Below are positions 1 to 7,804 of a DNA stretch of 24,504 nt, piece by piece. The stretch's first letter is position 1; every line of letters begins with the position of its first letter. The notes under the pieces are model-generated. The model saw only the letters and a program-made list of their open reading frames with translations, was not told the origin of the DNA and did no database searches. The translations under genes were made by a program, and so were the position numbers. This DNA comes from JAICLK01 sp035478715 (lineage in GTDB: Bacteria; Patescibacteriota; Saccharimonadia; Saccharimonadales; UBA4665), in the NCBI GenBank assembly GCA_035478715.1, contig DATIJK010000024.1:1-24504 (forward strand), read 5' to 3'.

Positions 1-1
1 A

Positions 2-334
2 AGCCACGCGGACGCTGCTATACGTGAAGCCGCTGAAGAAGCAGGCGTATTCGGATTACGTCCTGAAGATGTGGAGCAAATACTCCCAACGCTCTTGTCA
101 TCGATAAGCGTCAACCGGCAACCATTCAATCTGTTCGCAGCCGAAATCGGCAACGGCATGTGGGAGCCGCGCTTGGTACATCCGGACGTCGAAGAGGGCA
201 ATTTACGAGTTAACGCGTACCGCCTGGACACCGCCGTCATGGATATGATCAGAAACGGCACCGTCCGGGAACTCTCGGCAGTTACGGCGATCATGGGACT
301 GCACAACACCCGCTGGCGCAGATACATGCCGTAA
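2..334 (+). CDS. Nudix hydrolase, 5'-truncated by window edge
   Basis: The reading frame is open from base 2, upstream of the first possible start (GTG at 71), and this upstream part carries the second half of a Nudix box: residues read AAIREAAEEAGV, matching the REUXEEXGU core whose glutamates bind the metal. The first Gly-containing half and the N-terminal strands lie outside the window. Nudix enzymes hydrolyse nucleoside diphosphates linked to another group; the substrate cannot be read from this fragment. About 110 residues remain, ending in a basic WRRYMP tail at a TAA stop. The gene is followed by a 59-bp gap holding the promoter of the next gene, so it is probably the last gene of its own unit. 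That it is a Nudix protein is well supported by the motif; the subfamily is unknown. Confidence 0.8.
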   Translation, partial: SHADAAIREAAEEAGVFGLRPEDVEQILPTLLSSISVNRQPFNLFAAEIGNGMWEPRLVHPDVEEGNLRVNAYRLDTAVMDMIRNGTVRELSAVTAIMGLHNTRWRRYMP

Positions 335-359
335 ATTGCAGGTAATAACAGGTGAAAAA

Positions 360-368
360 TGCTATAAT
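360..368 (+). promoter_or_regulatory. Extended -10 promoter for the GT2 gene
   Basis: TGC followed by a consensus TATAAT (363-368) forms an extended -10 box 25 bp before the ATG at 394. No good -35 lies at 16-18 bp, as is usual for extended -10 promoters. A GAGG ribosome binding site follows at 384-387, 6 nt before the ATG. Confidence 0.6.
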
Positions 369-393
369 TGCCAGCAAGAAACTGAGGCCATAG

Positions 394-1344
394 ATGAGTA
401 ATGTAAAAGTATTCGTTCAGATTCCGACGTACAAAGAAGAAGATACGCTCGGTATCGTGCTGGATTCGATTCCCAAGCATATTCCAGGCGTTGACCTGGA
501 AATACTTATTATTGACGATAGCCCGAACCTCAAGACGGTTGAAGTCGCCAAAAAACATGGCGTCAAACATATTATCAAGAACCCGAATCGTGTCGGACTG
601 GCCCGTGCCTTCCGCGACGGCGTTATGTACTCGCTGGACCATGGTGCAGATATCGTCGTAAATACCGATGCAGATAATCAATATCCGCAGGACCGTATTC
701 CTGATCTGATTCAGCCTATTATCGACGGCAAGGCAGATATCGTCGTCGCAGACCGTCAGACGGATAAGATCGCGCATTTTTCACCGCTCAAGAAAATGCT
801 GCAACGGTTCGGTAGTTTCATCGTCAACAAAGCGGCCGGCACCGAAATCCCGGATGCACCCAGTGGTTTCCGCGCCTATTCAAAGAACGCGTTGATTCGA
901 TTAAACATCATCACGCAATTCAGCTACACCATGGAAACGATTATCCAGGCCGGCAACAAACGCATCGCAATCACGAGCATTCCAGTCAAGACCAACCCGA
1001 AGACCCGCGAGTCCCGCCTGTTCAATAACATGTGGGAACACGTGTTCAAATCGATGTCCGCGATCGTGCGAGCATATATCATGTACAAGCCGTATATGGT
1101 GTTCGCAACCATCGGCTACACACTGCTTTTGCTTGGATTAATCCCCTTTGTGCGCTATTTTGTATTGTATAACGTGCTCAAGCACCCGGGCGGGCACCTG
1201 CAGTCATTGCTGGTTGGTACGATTTTCCTGTTGGGGGCATTCCTGTGTCTGGTGTTGAATATCGTGGCTGACCTTATCCGCACCAACCGGATTTTACTGG
1301 AAGAGACGTTAGAACAAGTTAAGTATCAGCGCTTCAATAAGTAG
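394..1344 (+). CDS. Family 2 glycosyltransferase, polyprenyl-phosphate sugar transferase type (DPM/GtrB-like), membrane anchored
   Basis: Residues 1-215 form a GT-A domain: start of the fold at VQIPTYKEE (8-16), an IIDDSP acceptor/nucleotide loop (39-44), the metal-binding DAD at 92-94 inside NTDADNQYP, and DAPSGFRAYS at 154-163, which corresponds to the GFR segment of dolichyl-phosphate mannose synthases. Two hydrophobic helices follow (about 233-258 and 270-296) with a short basic tail, as in GtrB-type enzymes. Family members move a sugar from UDP- or GDP-sugar to polyprenyl phosphate at the cytoplasmic face of the membrane. With GDP-mannose genes nearby, polyprenyl-phosphate mannose is a reasonable product, but glucose is possible. 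The lipid-linked sugar could feed the GT-C-like membrane protein at 11451-12926. ATG 394 is chosen because of GAGG at 384-387. The gene is followed after 24 bp by the dehydrogenase, likely co-transcribed. Confidence 0.88.
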   Translation: MSNVKVFVQIPTYKEEDTLGIVLDSIPKHIPGVDLEILIIDDSPNLKTVEVAKKHGVKHIIKNPNRVGLARAFRDGVMYSLDHGADIVVNTDADNQYPQDRIPDLIQPIIDGKADIVVADRQTDKIAHFSPLKKMLQRFGSFIVNKAAGTEIPDAPSGFRAYSKNALIRLNIITQFSYTMETIIQAGNKRIAITSIPVKTNPKTRESRLFNNMWEHVFKSMSAIVRAYIMYKPYMVFATIGYTLLLLGLIPFVRYFVLYNVLKHPGGHLQSLLVGTIFLLGAFLCLVLNIVADLIRTNRILLEETLEQVKYQRFNK

Positions 1345-1368
1345 TTCGTAAGAAAGGACCATAATAAA

Positions 1369-2730
1369 GTGGTTGGAGACAAACCTAATCAAGATATTGT
1401 AATGGTGGGAGCCGGCTATGTCGGATTAGTCACGGCCGTAGGGCTGGCTGATTTGGGTCATAAAGTTTCGTGTGTGGAGATTAATAAATCGCGCGTTGAA
1501 CAGCTCAAAGACGGCAAAGTACCGTTTCAGGAGCCGCAAGTACCCGAATTGCTGACCAAAGGCATGAACAACAAAAAGTTAGAGATTTTTGAATCGCTAG
1601 CAGATGCCTACAATGGCCAACGGTATGTTTTCATAGCTGTGCAGACACCGACTGGAAAAGACGGTAAGAGCGATCTGACCGCTCTTTTCGCAGCTATCAC
1701 AAGTATTGCAGATACCGTTACGAAGCCGACGCTCGTCATTGTTAAGTCAACAGTTCCAGTAGGTTCTTTCGACTTACTCGAAGAATTGCCTGCAGTTAAA
1801 AATAGCAAAAATATCACCTTCGTGTCGTGCCCTGAGTTTCTTTCTGAGGGTACAGCAGTACACGGCTTTTTCCATCCGCAGCGCACCATCGTCGGGTCAG
1901 ATGACCAATCAGTTTCCGAGGAAGTTGCAGGTTTATTCTATGGTTTGGGCGGGAAATTCATCGTTACTGATGCCAAGACCGCACAAATGATCAAATATAC
2001 TTCGAATGCTTTCCTTGCAACGCGCGTGGCATTTACCAATGACATTTCCGAGCTGTGCGAAAAGCTTGATATCAATGCCAACGATGTTTCCAAGGCCTTG
2101 ATTATGGATCCGCGCATGGGTACGTCACACCTTATGCCCGGTATGTGTTTTGACGGACCATGCCTGCCAAAAGACATCGCAGCTCTGATTGAAACCGGCG
2201 AAAAAGTCGGTATTCCGGCACTGTTATTGAAAGGTGTGAACGAACACAACGCATCACATTTGAATCACATAATTGAAACTGCCAAAAAATTGGTTGGAGA
2301 TGGCGATACAGTCGCGTTTTACGGCCTGGCTTTCATGCCTAAAACGAATGACGTGCGTAATGCCATGGGGCTGAAAATCATCGAAGCACTGGCCGAAAGC
2401 GGCATCAAAGTCCGCGCCACCGACCCCGAAGCGATTTCAGTAGCCAAAGAGTTGATTTCGCACAAGAACCTGACATTCGTCGAAGACCCGTTCGAGGCCG
2501 CCCAGGGCAGCGACGTGCAGCTGTTCATCACTCGATGGGACGAATACAAGAATATCGACCTGCAAAAATTAGGCGCAAGCGTCCGCACAAAACAGATTTA
2601 CGACCTAATGCAAATCATTCCAGAAGAAGAAGCCCGCGCAAATGGCTTCAAATACCGCGCAGTAGGCCGAGCCTACGGCGACGCCGGCTCTCCAGTCTTC
2701 GAACTATCCGAAAACCCCGCTACCGTTTAA
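1369..2730 (+). CDS. UDP-glucose/GDP-mannose dehydrogenase family protein
   Basis: This is a three-domain NAD-dependent four-electron nucleotide-sugar dehydrogenase, converting a nucleotide hexose to its uronic acid. Seen in the 453 residues: Rossmann motif GAGYVG (14-19), KSTVPVG (126-132), PEFLSEG (155-161), KYTSNAF with Lys209 and Asn213, and the catalytic Cys265 in FDGPCLPKD (261-269). Length is usual for the family. Unusual points: Cys154 stands where most members have Asn (NPEF), and Met323 replaces the Lys of the GLAFKP motif in the C-terminal sugar-binding domain, so substrate choice may differ from standard Ugd. The start is GTG at 1369 with AAGGA at 1354-1358; the N-terminal extension before IVMVGAGY is short. 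Substrate could be UDP-glucose, GDP-mannose or a UDP-HexNAc; no symbol is given for that reason. It likely shares the transcript of the GT2 gene just upstream. Confidence 0.88.
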   Translation: MVGDKPNQDIVMVGAGYVGLVTAVGLADLGHKVSCVEINKSRVEQLKDGKVPFQEPQVPELLTKGMNNKKLEIFESLADAYNGQRYVFIAVQTPTGKDGKSDLTALFAAITSIADTVTKPTLVIVKSTVPVGSFDLLEELPAVKNSKNITFVSCPEFLSEGTAVHGFFHPQRTIVGSDDQSVSEEVAGLFYGLGGKFIVTDAKTAQMIKYTSNAFLATRVAFTNDISELCEKLDINANDVSKALIMDPRMGTSHLMPGMCFDGPCLPKDIAALIETGEKVGIPALLLKGVNEHNASHLNHIIETAKKLVGDGDTVAFYGLAFMPKTNDVRNAMGLKIIEALAESGIKVRATDPEAISVAKELISHKNLTFVEDPFEAAQGSDVQLFITRWDEYKNIDLQKLGASVRTKQIYDLMQIIPEEEARANGFKYRAVGRAYGDAGSPVFELSENPATV

Positions 2731-2761
2731 CTACTTCTGTAAATCCTGAGCCAAAAATCGT

Positions 2762-2870
2762 GTCATCCCGGACTAGATCCGGGATCCAGTATATTAGGAA
2801 CTCCTTTTTACTGGATTCTCTTCGAGCCTGAGCGGCCTCAGAGCCGAAGGCCAGCCTTAGCTGGAAAGAC
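2762..2870. repeat. Palindromic intergenic element, copy 1
   Basis: About 109 bp, from GTCATCCC to GGAAAGAC, lying between the convergent dehydrogenase and guanylyltransferase genes. It holds consecutive hairpins: 8-bp stem 2765-2772 with 2778-2785 (loop CTAGA), 8-bp stem 2784-2791 with 2809-2816, and short stems CTGAG/CTCAG (2828-2841) and CCAGC/GCTGG (2851-2864). The ends are imperfect inverted repeats of each other. A second copy is at 14704-14801; the first ~57 bp align closely between copies. The overall type (GTCATCCCGG, then CCGGGATCCAG) resembles palindromic repeats scattered in many bacterial genomes, but I cannot name a family. It may also end transcription for both neighbours. Confidence 0.8.
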
Positions 2871-2910
2871 GGCGTGTTGTGTTGCCATCTACCAACTACC
2901 ACTACTATTT

Positions 2911-3951
2911 TTATTTCTGGAAACGTTTGCTGATGTCGCCGACTTTTTGCGATAGGTCTTTGCGGGCTACTAAAATGCCATTCGGGGTGTTGATTACCAC
3001 GATGTTGTCGAGGCCGATCACTGCTACCGGCTTTTCTTCGTGATTTTGGATAAAAGAATTCTCTACTTCTGCCGATTCGACCCAGCCGTGCATATGGTTG
3101 CCGGCTTCGTCATGGTCGACCGCTTTGGATAAGTCCGCAAACGAACCCAGGTCCATCCAGTCAAAACTGGCTGGTACTACCATCAAGCCGTCGGCTTTTT
3201 CGATCAGCGCGTATTCAATCGAAATGTTTTCGAATTGCAGGTACGTTTTTTCGTAATCATCATCTTTGGCTGCGGAAAGCTTTTGAAAATTGTCAAAAAG
3301 TTCCGGTGCGTGGGCTTGCATTGCATTGACGAACATATCGATTGACCCCACGTGATAACTGCAGTTCCACAGGTAATTGCCGCTCTTAAGGTATTCCTGC
3401 GCGGTCTTGTAATCAGGCTTTTCTTTGAATGAATGCACGCTGTAAATCAGCGCATCATCAGACAACAGATCGCCCTTCTGGATATAGCCCAGACCAGTCG
3501 ATGGATAATCCGGTTCAACGCCGACCATGACAATCCGCCCGGTTTGCACCGAAGTGCGTTCAGCCATCCGGAAACTCTGCACAAACCCAGTATGGTCGCG
3601 CACGTGATGGTCTGCTGCCACAAACGTAACGGTTTCGTCGCCTTTGTGTGCTTTGTTTAGCCGAACGAGTGCAGCAGCAAGGCAGCTTGCGGTACCTCGC
3701 CGCGCAGGCTCGACGATGAAATGATCATCAGTTAATTCGGGCAGCTGTTCACGGACGAACTTGATGTGCCCGGCTTCGGACACGACATACACGCTATCTT
3801 TGCTTTCGGCAACTTGCTTCGCCCGCTCGTAAGTGTTCTGCAACAGCGAATTGCTATCGCCATTAACCCGCAGCAAATGCTTCGGATAATCCGAGGTAGA
3901 AAGCGGCCACAAACGGGTACCAGACCCACCTGCGATGATAACAACAATCAT
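2911..3951 (-). CDS. manC: Mannose-1-phosphate guanylyltransferase (paralogue 1)
   Basis: It makes GDP-mannose from GTP and mannose-1-phosphate in the cytoplasm. The 346 residues cover only the nucleotidyltransferase domain, without the C-terminal cupin isomerase domain of long ManC proteins. Motifs: AGGSGTRLWP (7-16, pyrophosphorylase signature), EPARRGTAS (81-89, for the usual EPxxRNTAP), AADHH (112-116), FKEKPD (175-180) and WNCSY (195-199). Cys replaces the residue normally found in the WNSG motif; the paralogue at 7805-8836 shares this, so it looks like a lineage trait. The two copies are about 60% identical by eye. ATG 3951 begins directly with MIVVIIAGG; no SD is visible and a weak -10 (TAGAAT on the minus strand, 3964-3969) lies 12 nt upstream. 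The protein is last in the minus-strand mannose block, separated from the secreted protein gene by 161 bp with a strong hairpin. Another hexose-1-phosphate substrate cannot be excluded. Confidence 0.88.
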   Translation of the reverse strand: MIVVIIAGGSGTRLWPLSTSDYPKHLLRVNGDSNSLLQNTYERAKQVAESKDSVYVVSEAGHIKFVREQLPELTDDHFIVEPARRGTASCLAAALVRLNKAHKGDETVTFVAADHHVRDHTGFVQSFRMAERTSVQTGRIVMVGVEPDYPSTGLGYIQKGDLLSDDALIYSVHSFKEKPDYKTAQEYLKSGNYLWNCSYHVGSIDMFVNAMQAHAPELFDNFQKLSAAKDDDYEKTYLQFENISIEYALIEKADGLMVVPASFDWMDLGSFADLSKAVDHDEAGNHMHGWVESAEVENSFIQNHEEKPVAVIGLDNIVVINTPNGILVARKDLSQKVGDISKRFQK

Positions 3952-3963
3952 GATGCGCCTATT

Positions 3964-3969
3964 ATTCTA
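3964..3969 (-). promoter_or_regulatory. Possible -10 element upstream of manC copy 1
   Basis: The minus strand reads TAGAAT, within TATAGAATAAT, 12 nt before the ATG at 3951. The only -35-like hexamer, TTGTAT (3984-3989), is at a short 14-bp spacing. If used, the transcript would start only a few bases before the start codon. Weak call. Confidence 0.3.
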
Positions 3970-4044
3970 TAAACAGAGGTCAAATACAAGGTTAAGCTGT
4001 ATAAAATTCTAAAACCCAACTACAACACATTATCACCCATTAAG

Positions 4045-4087
4045 AGGTCCGTCCTCCGGAAACACATACTTATTAGAGGACGGACCT
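4045..4087 (-). terminator. Strong hairpin, terminator-like but without a U tract
   Basis: A perfect 12-bp stem pairs 4045-4056 (AGGTCCGTCCTC) with 4076-4087 around a 19-nt loop. It lies 25 bp past the stop of the secreted protein gene (minus strand) and 94 bp before the manC copy 1 start. No T run follows on either strand, so factor-independent termination is uncertain; a leader structure for manC or an RNA-stability element are alternatives. Confidence 0.5.
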
Positions 4088-4112
4088 GTTATCAAGATGT
4101 TTTATAGCAAAA

Positions 4113-4811
4113 TCACGGTGCTGCCCATGTCCACTGGCAGGTGTTATCTGCCTGGCCATTAGGAAAGACTGTTGCCACTCCAACCTGTACTGCTTGATGC
4201 CATGATCCCCGGGCGCAGAGCCAAGATGGTTCGTCAAGCCCGAGCGACTGGTAGTTGTAGTTAGACCAGTACCGGTTTTCGACATAATTGATCGTGCCGC
4301 CGCCTCCGGCAATGTTATGGATGAATATGGTGCCATCGCCGCCGCCGGTCCCAGTGTTGGGATCGTTGCAGGTTTCGAGCGCGCCAAAGAATGCGGCGTT
4401 ATGCTGCACGTCATTGCCAACGCACTTACCGGACGTGGTGCTCCTGATCTGGTCGATCTCATCGCCCAAGTAGCGCGTATTGAAACCCGAACCGACAGCG
4501 AACGGACAGGTCGAACTGACATAACCGTGATCGCACATGTTAATCTGCTGGAAGTAAAAATCTTCGTTATTGTCGAAGTCTTTGGTCCAGCCGATTACCG
4601 ATGTACCAAGACCCGTGCCGCCACCATTCCGGTTGAGGCACAGCGGACCGTACTTGTTGCCGCCGTCACTTAGGCAAACTGCCCGTCCAACATTAGCATG
4701 TACGACCTTAGTGCCCGAGCTAAGCACACCAGCAACGCCCAAAGCCAAAACAAAAACAACTGTGAGCCCCGCCCGCAACAAACGGCTTCTTAATTTAATA
4801 AATCTTGTCAT
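4113..4811 (-). CDS. Secreted Cys- and Gly-rich protein, function unknown
   Basis: A 232-residue protein starting at the ATG at 4811, preferred over the in-frame TTG at 4817 because a G-rich GGGGGG run sits 6 nt before the ATG. A basic N region (RFIKLRSRLLR) and a hydrophobic core (about 14-31) lead to a probable signal-peptidase site after VVHA (residue 39). The mature part has eight Cys, which could form four disulphides, and Gly-rich turns (about 154-175). The segment SGKCVGNDVQ...GALETCND slightly recalls a ricin-type carbohydrate-binding repeat, but there is no clear QxW set, so I do not assign the family. It sits inside the GDP-mannose block, 79 bp after the 516-residue phosphohexomutase, which suggests a surface or glycan role. 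The stop is TGA. No recognised enzyme motif. Confidence 0.72.
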   Translation of the reverse strand: MTRFIKLRSRLLRAGLTVVFVLALGVAGVLSSGTKVVHANVGRAVCLSDGGNKYGPLCLNRNGGGTGLGTSVIGWTKDFDNNEDFYFQQINMCDHGYVSSTCPFAVGSGFNTRYLGDEIDQIRSTTSGKCVGNDVQHNAAFFGALETCNDPNTGTGGGDGTIFIHNIAGGGGTINYVENRYWSNYNYQSLGLDEPSWLCARGSWHQAVQVGVATVFPNGQADNTCQWTWAAP

Positions 4812-4835
4812 AGACAACCCCCCACAATTAATATT

Positions 4836-4849
4836 AAAGCTTAAGCTTT
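4836..4849. repeat. 14-bp perfect palindrome in the leader of the secreted protein gene
   Basis: AAAGCTTAAGCTTT reads the same on both strands and lies about 25 bp upstream of the ATG at 4811, downstream of a possible minus-strand -10 (TATAGC). It could be an operator for a dimeric regulator or chance in AT-rich sequence. Confidence 0.35.
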
Positions 4850-4890
4850 TTCATGCTATAACTTTAATCAGCCTAAAACAATAAGAAATA

Positions 4891-6441
4891 TTACTGAAGT
4901 GTCTGTTGCATGCGGCGGAAGATTCCGTCTGGTTCTGCTATGCACATTTGGACAATTTCGGCGGCCCGTTCTGGAGTGTTGGCTACGCTGTAGATGCGGA
5001 GTTGGGGGGCGTTGCTGGAGGGGCGGAGGTGGGCGATATCGCCGCTGTCGAATGTTATTCTGACGCCGTCCAGGGTGTTTATGTCTGTTATGTTACCGAA
5101 TTTCAATTCTGAGCTGAAGTAGGTTTGCAGGGCGTGGCGGACTTTTGGGTCGTCCTTGCCGAAGTGCTGGACCATGGATTTTGATACTTCTACCGGGAAA
5201 TTGTCGATTAATCCTGCGTCGGTGAATCGCTGTTGCAGGCGGCCGAATAGTTGTGATACTGAGATATTTGATTGTTTGGCTGAAAGCAGGGCTACAAGAA
5301 TCGGGAAAAATGCGTCGCGCGTTGGCAGGGGTTTTAGTGTGCCATTTTCTACCGTTATCGGGGTTTCTAGCATGAAGCCGCCATTTACCTCCCAGCCGAC
5401 TACCCGTTCTTTGCCTTTGGCTTCGCCGTCCATCATGGCTTCGATTACGAAGGGCGAACCGATTTTTGTACGCATCAATTCTACGCCTGACTTATTGAGT
5501 TCATTATCCACTGCATCACTCGTGCTGACCGGATACGCGGCAAAATCTGCTTTGCACCAAGTAGCCGTGACTGCGCCGAGCACGTCGCCGCGGTGGAATT
5601 CGCCGTTTTCGTCGATTACGAATGGACGGTCGCTGTCGCCATCTGTCGAAACTATTGCGAAACAGCCCGGATTTTCTTCGGTCAGCCGTTTGAAATAGGC
5701 TTTGTTTTCGGGGGTGACGTTTTCGCTGTCAATCGGTATGAATACGTCTGAGCGCCCCACGGTTACGACTTCGGCGCCAAGCTTCTTGAATAAATCGACT
5801 AGCAGATCGCGGCCGACTGCCGAATGCTGGTAATACACAAGCTTCTTGCCAGCCAGGCAATCACCGTGGAACACATCAAGATAGCGGCTGCTATAAGCTT
5901 CCCCTGCCCGAGAGTCTGCTGCCGGCAATTCAGGCGTCTTCTTGAATGTTCCATCATCATAAAATTCGGATTGGTTTAATTCGGTTCCGTATAGTTTTTC
6001 GCGTACGTGCGATACTGCCACGTGGATGGGCTCTTCGTCTTCTTTTAAGACTTCCCCGCCCTTTTTGTAGAACTTGATGCCATTACGGTCCGACGGAATG
6101 TGGCTGCCGGTCACCATGATGCACGCCAGGTCACGTTCGAGCGCGTAATAGGCGATGGTTGGCGTCGGAACCAGGCCGTGATACTCCGCCGTGAAGCCAC
6201 CGTCTCGAATAGCTTGAGACACTGCCCCGACTATCCTTGGCGTACTATCCCGCAAATCACCAGCCACCAGCACAGTCTGCCCCTTTTCAAGCTGCCCATT
6301 CTCTACCAGGAATTGCAAAAAACCAGCGGTGTTGATGTAACATTCCAAATCAGTCATTACTACGACTAAGTCACGCAAACCCGAAGTACCGAACTTCAAT
6401 TCGATCGGATCGTATGTAAGAGATTCACGCAACGAAGACAT
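4891..6441 (-). CDS. Phosphomannomutase/phosphoglucomutase family protein (TGSHIP subtype)
   Basis: An alpha-D-phosphohexomutase of 516 residues that would interconvert hexose-6-phosphate and hexose-1-phosphate in the cytoplasm. The four family loops are visible: the phosphoserine loop TGSHIPSDRNG (111-121, Ser113), the metal loop DGDSD (267-271), the sugar loop GWEVNGGF (349-356), and a phosphate-binding loop reading RPSSNAPQLR near the C terminus. The active-site variant TGSHIP instead of TASHNP marks a separate branch of the family, different from its neighbour at 6446-7786, so the two are not recent duplicates. The ATG at 6441 has AGGAT (6448-6452) overlapping the stop codon of the upstream gene, 4 bp away, so translation is probably coupled. 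It likely supplies a hexose-1-phosphate for nucleotide-sugar synthesis. Whether it prefers mannose or glucose is not readable from sequence. Confidence 0.88.
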   Translation of the reverse strand: MSSLRESLTYDPIELKFGTSGLRDLVVVMTDLECYINTAGFLQFLVENGQLEKGQTVLVAGDLRDSTPRIVGAVSQAIRDGGFTAEYHGLVPTPTIAYYALERDLACIMVTGSHIPSDRNGIKFYKKGGEVLKEDEEPIHVAVSHVREKLYGTELNQSEFYDDGTFKKTPELPAADSRAGEAYSSRYLDVFHGDCLAGKKLVYYQHSAVGRDLLVDLFKKLGAEVVTVGRSDVFIPIDSENVTPENKAYFKRLTEENPGCFAIVSTDGDSDRPFVIDENGEFHRGDVLGAVTATWCKADFAAYPVSTSDAVDNELNKSGVELMRTKIGSPFVIEAMMDGEAKGKERVVGWEVNGGFMLETPITVENGTLKPLPTRDAFFPILVALLSAKQSNISVSQLFGRLQQRFTDAGLIDNFPVEVSKSMVQHFGKDDPKVRHALQTYFSSELKFGNITDINTLDGVRITFDSGDIAHLRPSSNAPQLRIYSVANTPERAAEIVQMCIAEPDGIFRRMQQTLQ

Positions 6442-6445
6442 ACTT

Positions 6446-7786
6446 CTATCCTACTACTTCTTTGATTCGATTAATCAAATCGTCCAATTGCTCTTTGGTC
6501 TTTGCTTCGACATTTAGTTTTATGACAGGTTCGGTATTGCTTGGGCGCATATTGAACCAATAATCAGGATAATTTACAGTCAATCCGTCGAGATCGTCCT
6601 GTGTGCCATCTTTAAATGCTTCGCGCAATTTTTCTATAGTGCCCTGTTTATCTTCGACATGGAAGCTCATTTCGGGCGCCGATTCGTAGCGGTGGTATTC
6701 ATCCACCAGTTCGGACAACTTCCGGCCACTGTCAGAAATAGCCTGCATGGCGACCAACGCGGTAATCATGCCCGAATCCGCGCCGTAATTATCCTTAAAG
6801 AATTGATGCCCGGTCGTTTCGCCGCCGAACGGAGAGTCGACTTCCGCCATTTTTGGAGCGAGATTTACTCGACCGGCTTTGGTCCGGACCGGTTCGCCGC
6901 CCCATTCGCGGATCAGCTCTTGTGTTGCCCGGCTCGTACGGACTTCGTGGATAATTTTCGCGCCCGGATACTTTTTGAGCATGTATTGCGAAACGATGCT
7001 GATCGTGTCGCTGCCGAGCACCGGCCGGCCCTTGTCGTCAACCAATGCGGCGCGATCGCCGTCGCCGTCAAAGGCGATGCCAAAATCCAGATTGTTCTGC
7101 GTAATTTTATCTTCCAGATCTTTCAAGTTTTCGACGTGCTGCGGATTAGCTTCGTGGTTCGGAAACGTGCCATCCAGTTCAAAGTACATTTCCTCGACTT
7201 GAATCGGCAGCTTCGGCAGAATGTGCGGCAATACCGCGCCAGCCATGCCGTTACCGTTATCTATGGCGATACGGAATGGTTTCAAATCACCAACGAATGT
7301 CAGACAATGTTCGACCCAGTCGTCCATGATGTCGTGCTTTTCGACAGTTCCGGGAGTTTCGGCTGCAGGTTTGAAATTATCAGCCAGTACGGCGTCGCGT
7401 ATCTTGTCCAGGCCAGAGTCAAGCGCCACCGCGATTACTTTGTCGCGGTACAATTTGACGCCGTTATCTTTGCCCGGGTTGTGGCTGGCGGTGATCATCG
7501 CGCTGCCCGCCAAGTCGTATTTGCCGACAGCCCAATAGCTCATATCGCTCGTGACAAGTCCTAAATCCACGACATTACGCCCCTGCATCGTCAAACCCTT
7601 AATCATTGCGTCAGCTAATTCACCGGAGTCAGGCCGCATATCTCGCCCGACCGCAACCGGCCCCTGCTCGGGCAGCCAATCGGCAAACGCACGGCCGATT
7701 TTTTCGCAGACTTCGGGCGTCAGCTCTTCGCCGACTTTGCCTCGAATGTCATATGCTTTGAATATTGCAGCCAGTTTATCATTCAT
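6446..7786 (-). CDS. manB: Phosphomannomutase/phosphoglucomutase
   Basis: A classical alpha-D-phosphohexomutase. Numbered from the ATG at 7786, 446 residues carry AYDIRG near the N terminus, TASHNP with phosphoserine Ser101, the metal-binding DGDGDR (240-245), the sugar loop GETTGH (322-327) and the phosphate loop RPSNTEP near the end, all intact. It converts mannose-6-phosphate to mannose-1-phosphate, the substrate of the guanylyltransferases on either side. A TTG at 7798 would add four residues, but has no SD; the ATG places MNDKLAAIFKAYDIRG as in other family members. It begins 18 bp after the stop of manC copy 2 and ends 4 bp before the second mutase, so manC, manB and the second mutase form an operon. 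Some enzymes of this family also accept glucose-1-phosphate. Confidence 0.9.
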   Translation of the reverse strand: MNDKLAAIFKAYDIRGKVGEELTPEVCEKIGRAFADWLPEQGPVAVGRDMRPDSGELADAMIKGLTMQGRNVVDLGLVTSDMSYWAVGKYDLAGSAMITASHNPGKDNGVKLYRDKVIAVALDSGLDKIRDAVLADNFKPAAETPGTVEKHDIMDDWVEHCLTFVGDLKPFRIAIDNGNGMAGAVLPHILPKLPIQVEEMYFELDGTFPNHEANPQHVENLKDLEDKITQNNLDFGIAFDGDGDRAALVDDKGRPVLGSDTISIVSQYMLKKYPGAKIIHEVRTSRATQELIREWGGEPVRTKAGRVNLAPKMAEVDSPFGGETTGHQFFKDNYGADSGMITALVAMQAISDSGRKLSELVDEYHRYESAPEMSFHVEDKQGTIEKLREAFKDGTQDDLDGLTVNYPDYWFNMRPSNTEPVIKLNVEAKTKEQLDDLINRIKEVVG

Positions 7787-7804
7787 ACTAAATACCAACT
7801 ACTT

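Noticed and set aside
2535..2831. 98-residue plus-strand open frame over the end of the dehydrogenase
   Set aside because: It runs through the dehydrogenase in another frame and into the palindromic repeat; Arg-rich composition is typical of a shadow frame.
5156..5698. 180-residue plus-strand open frame
   Set aside because: Antisense to the 516-residue phosphohexomutase and has no recognisable motifs.
6659..7564. 301-residue plus-strand open frame
   Set aside because: It is antisense to manB, whose four active-site loops are intact; the frame is a codon-use shadow without domain features.
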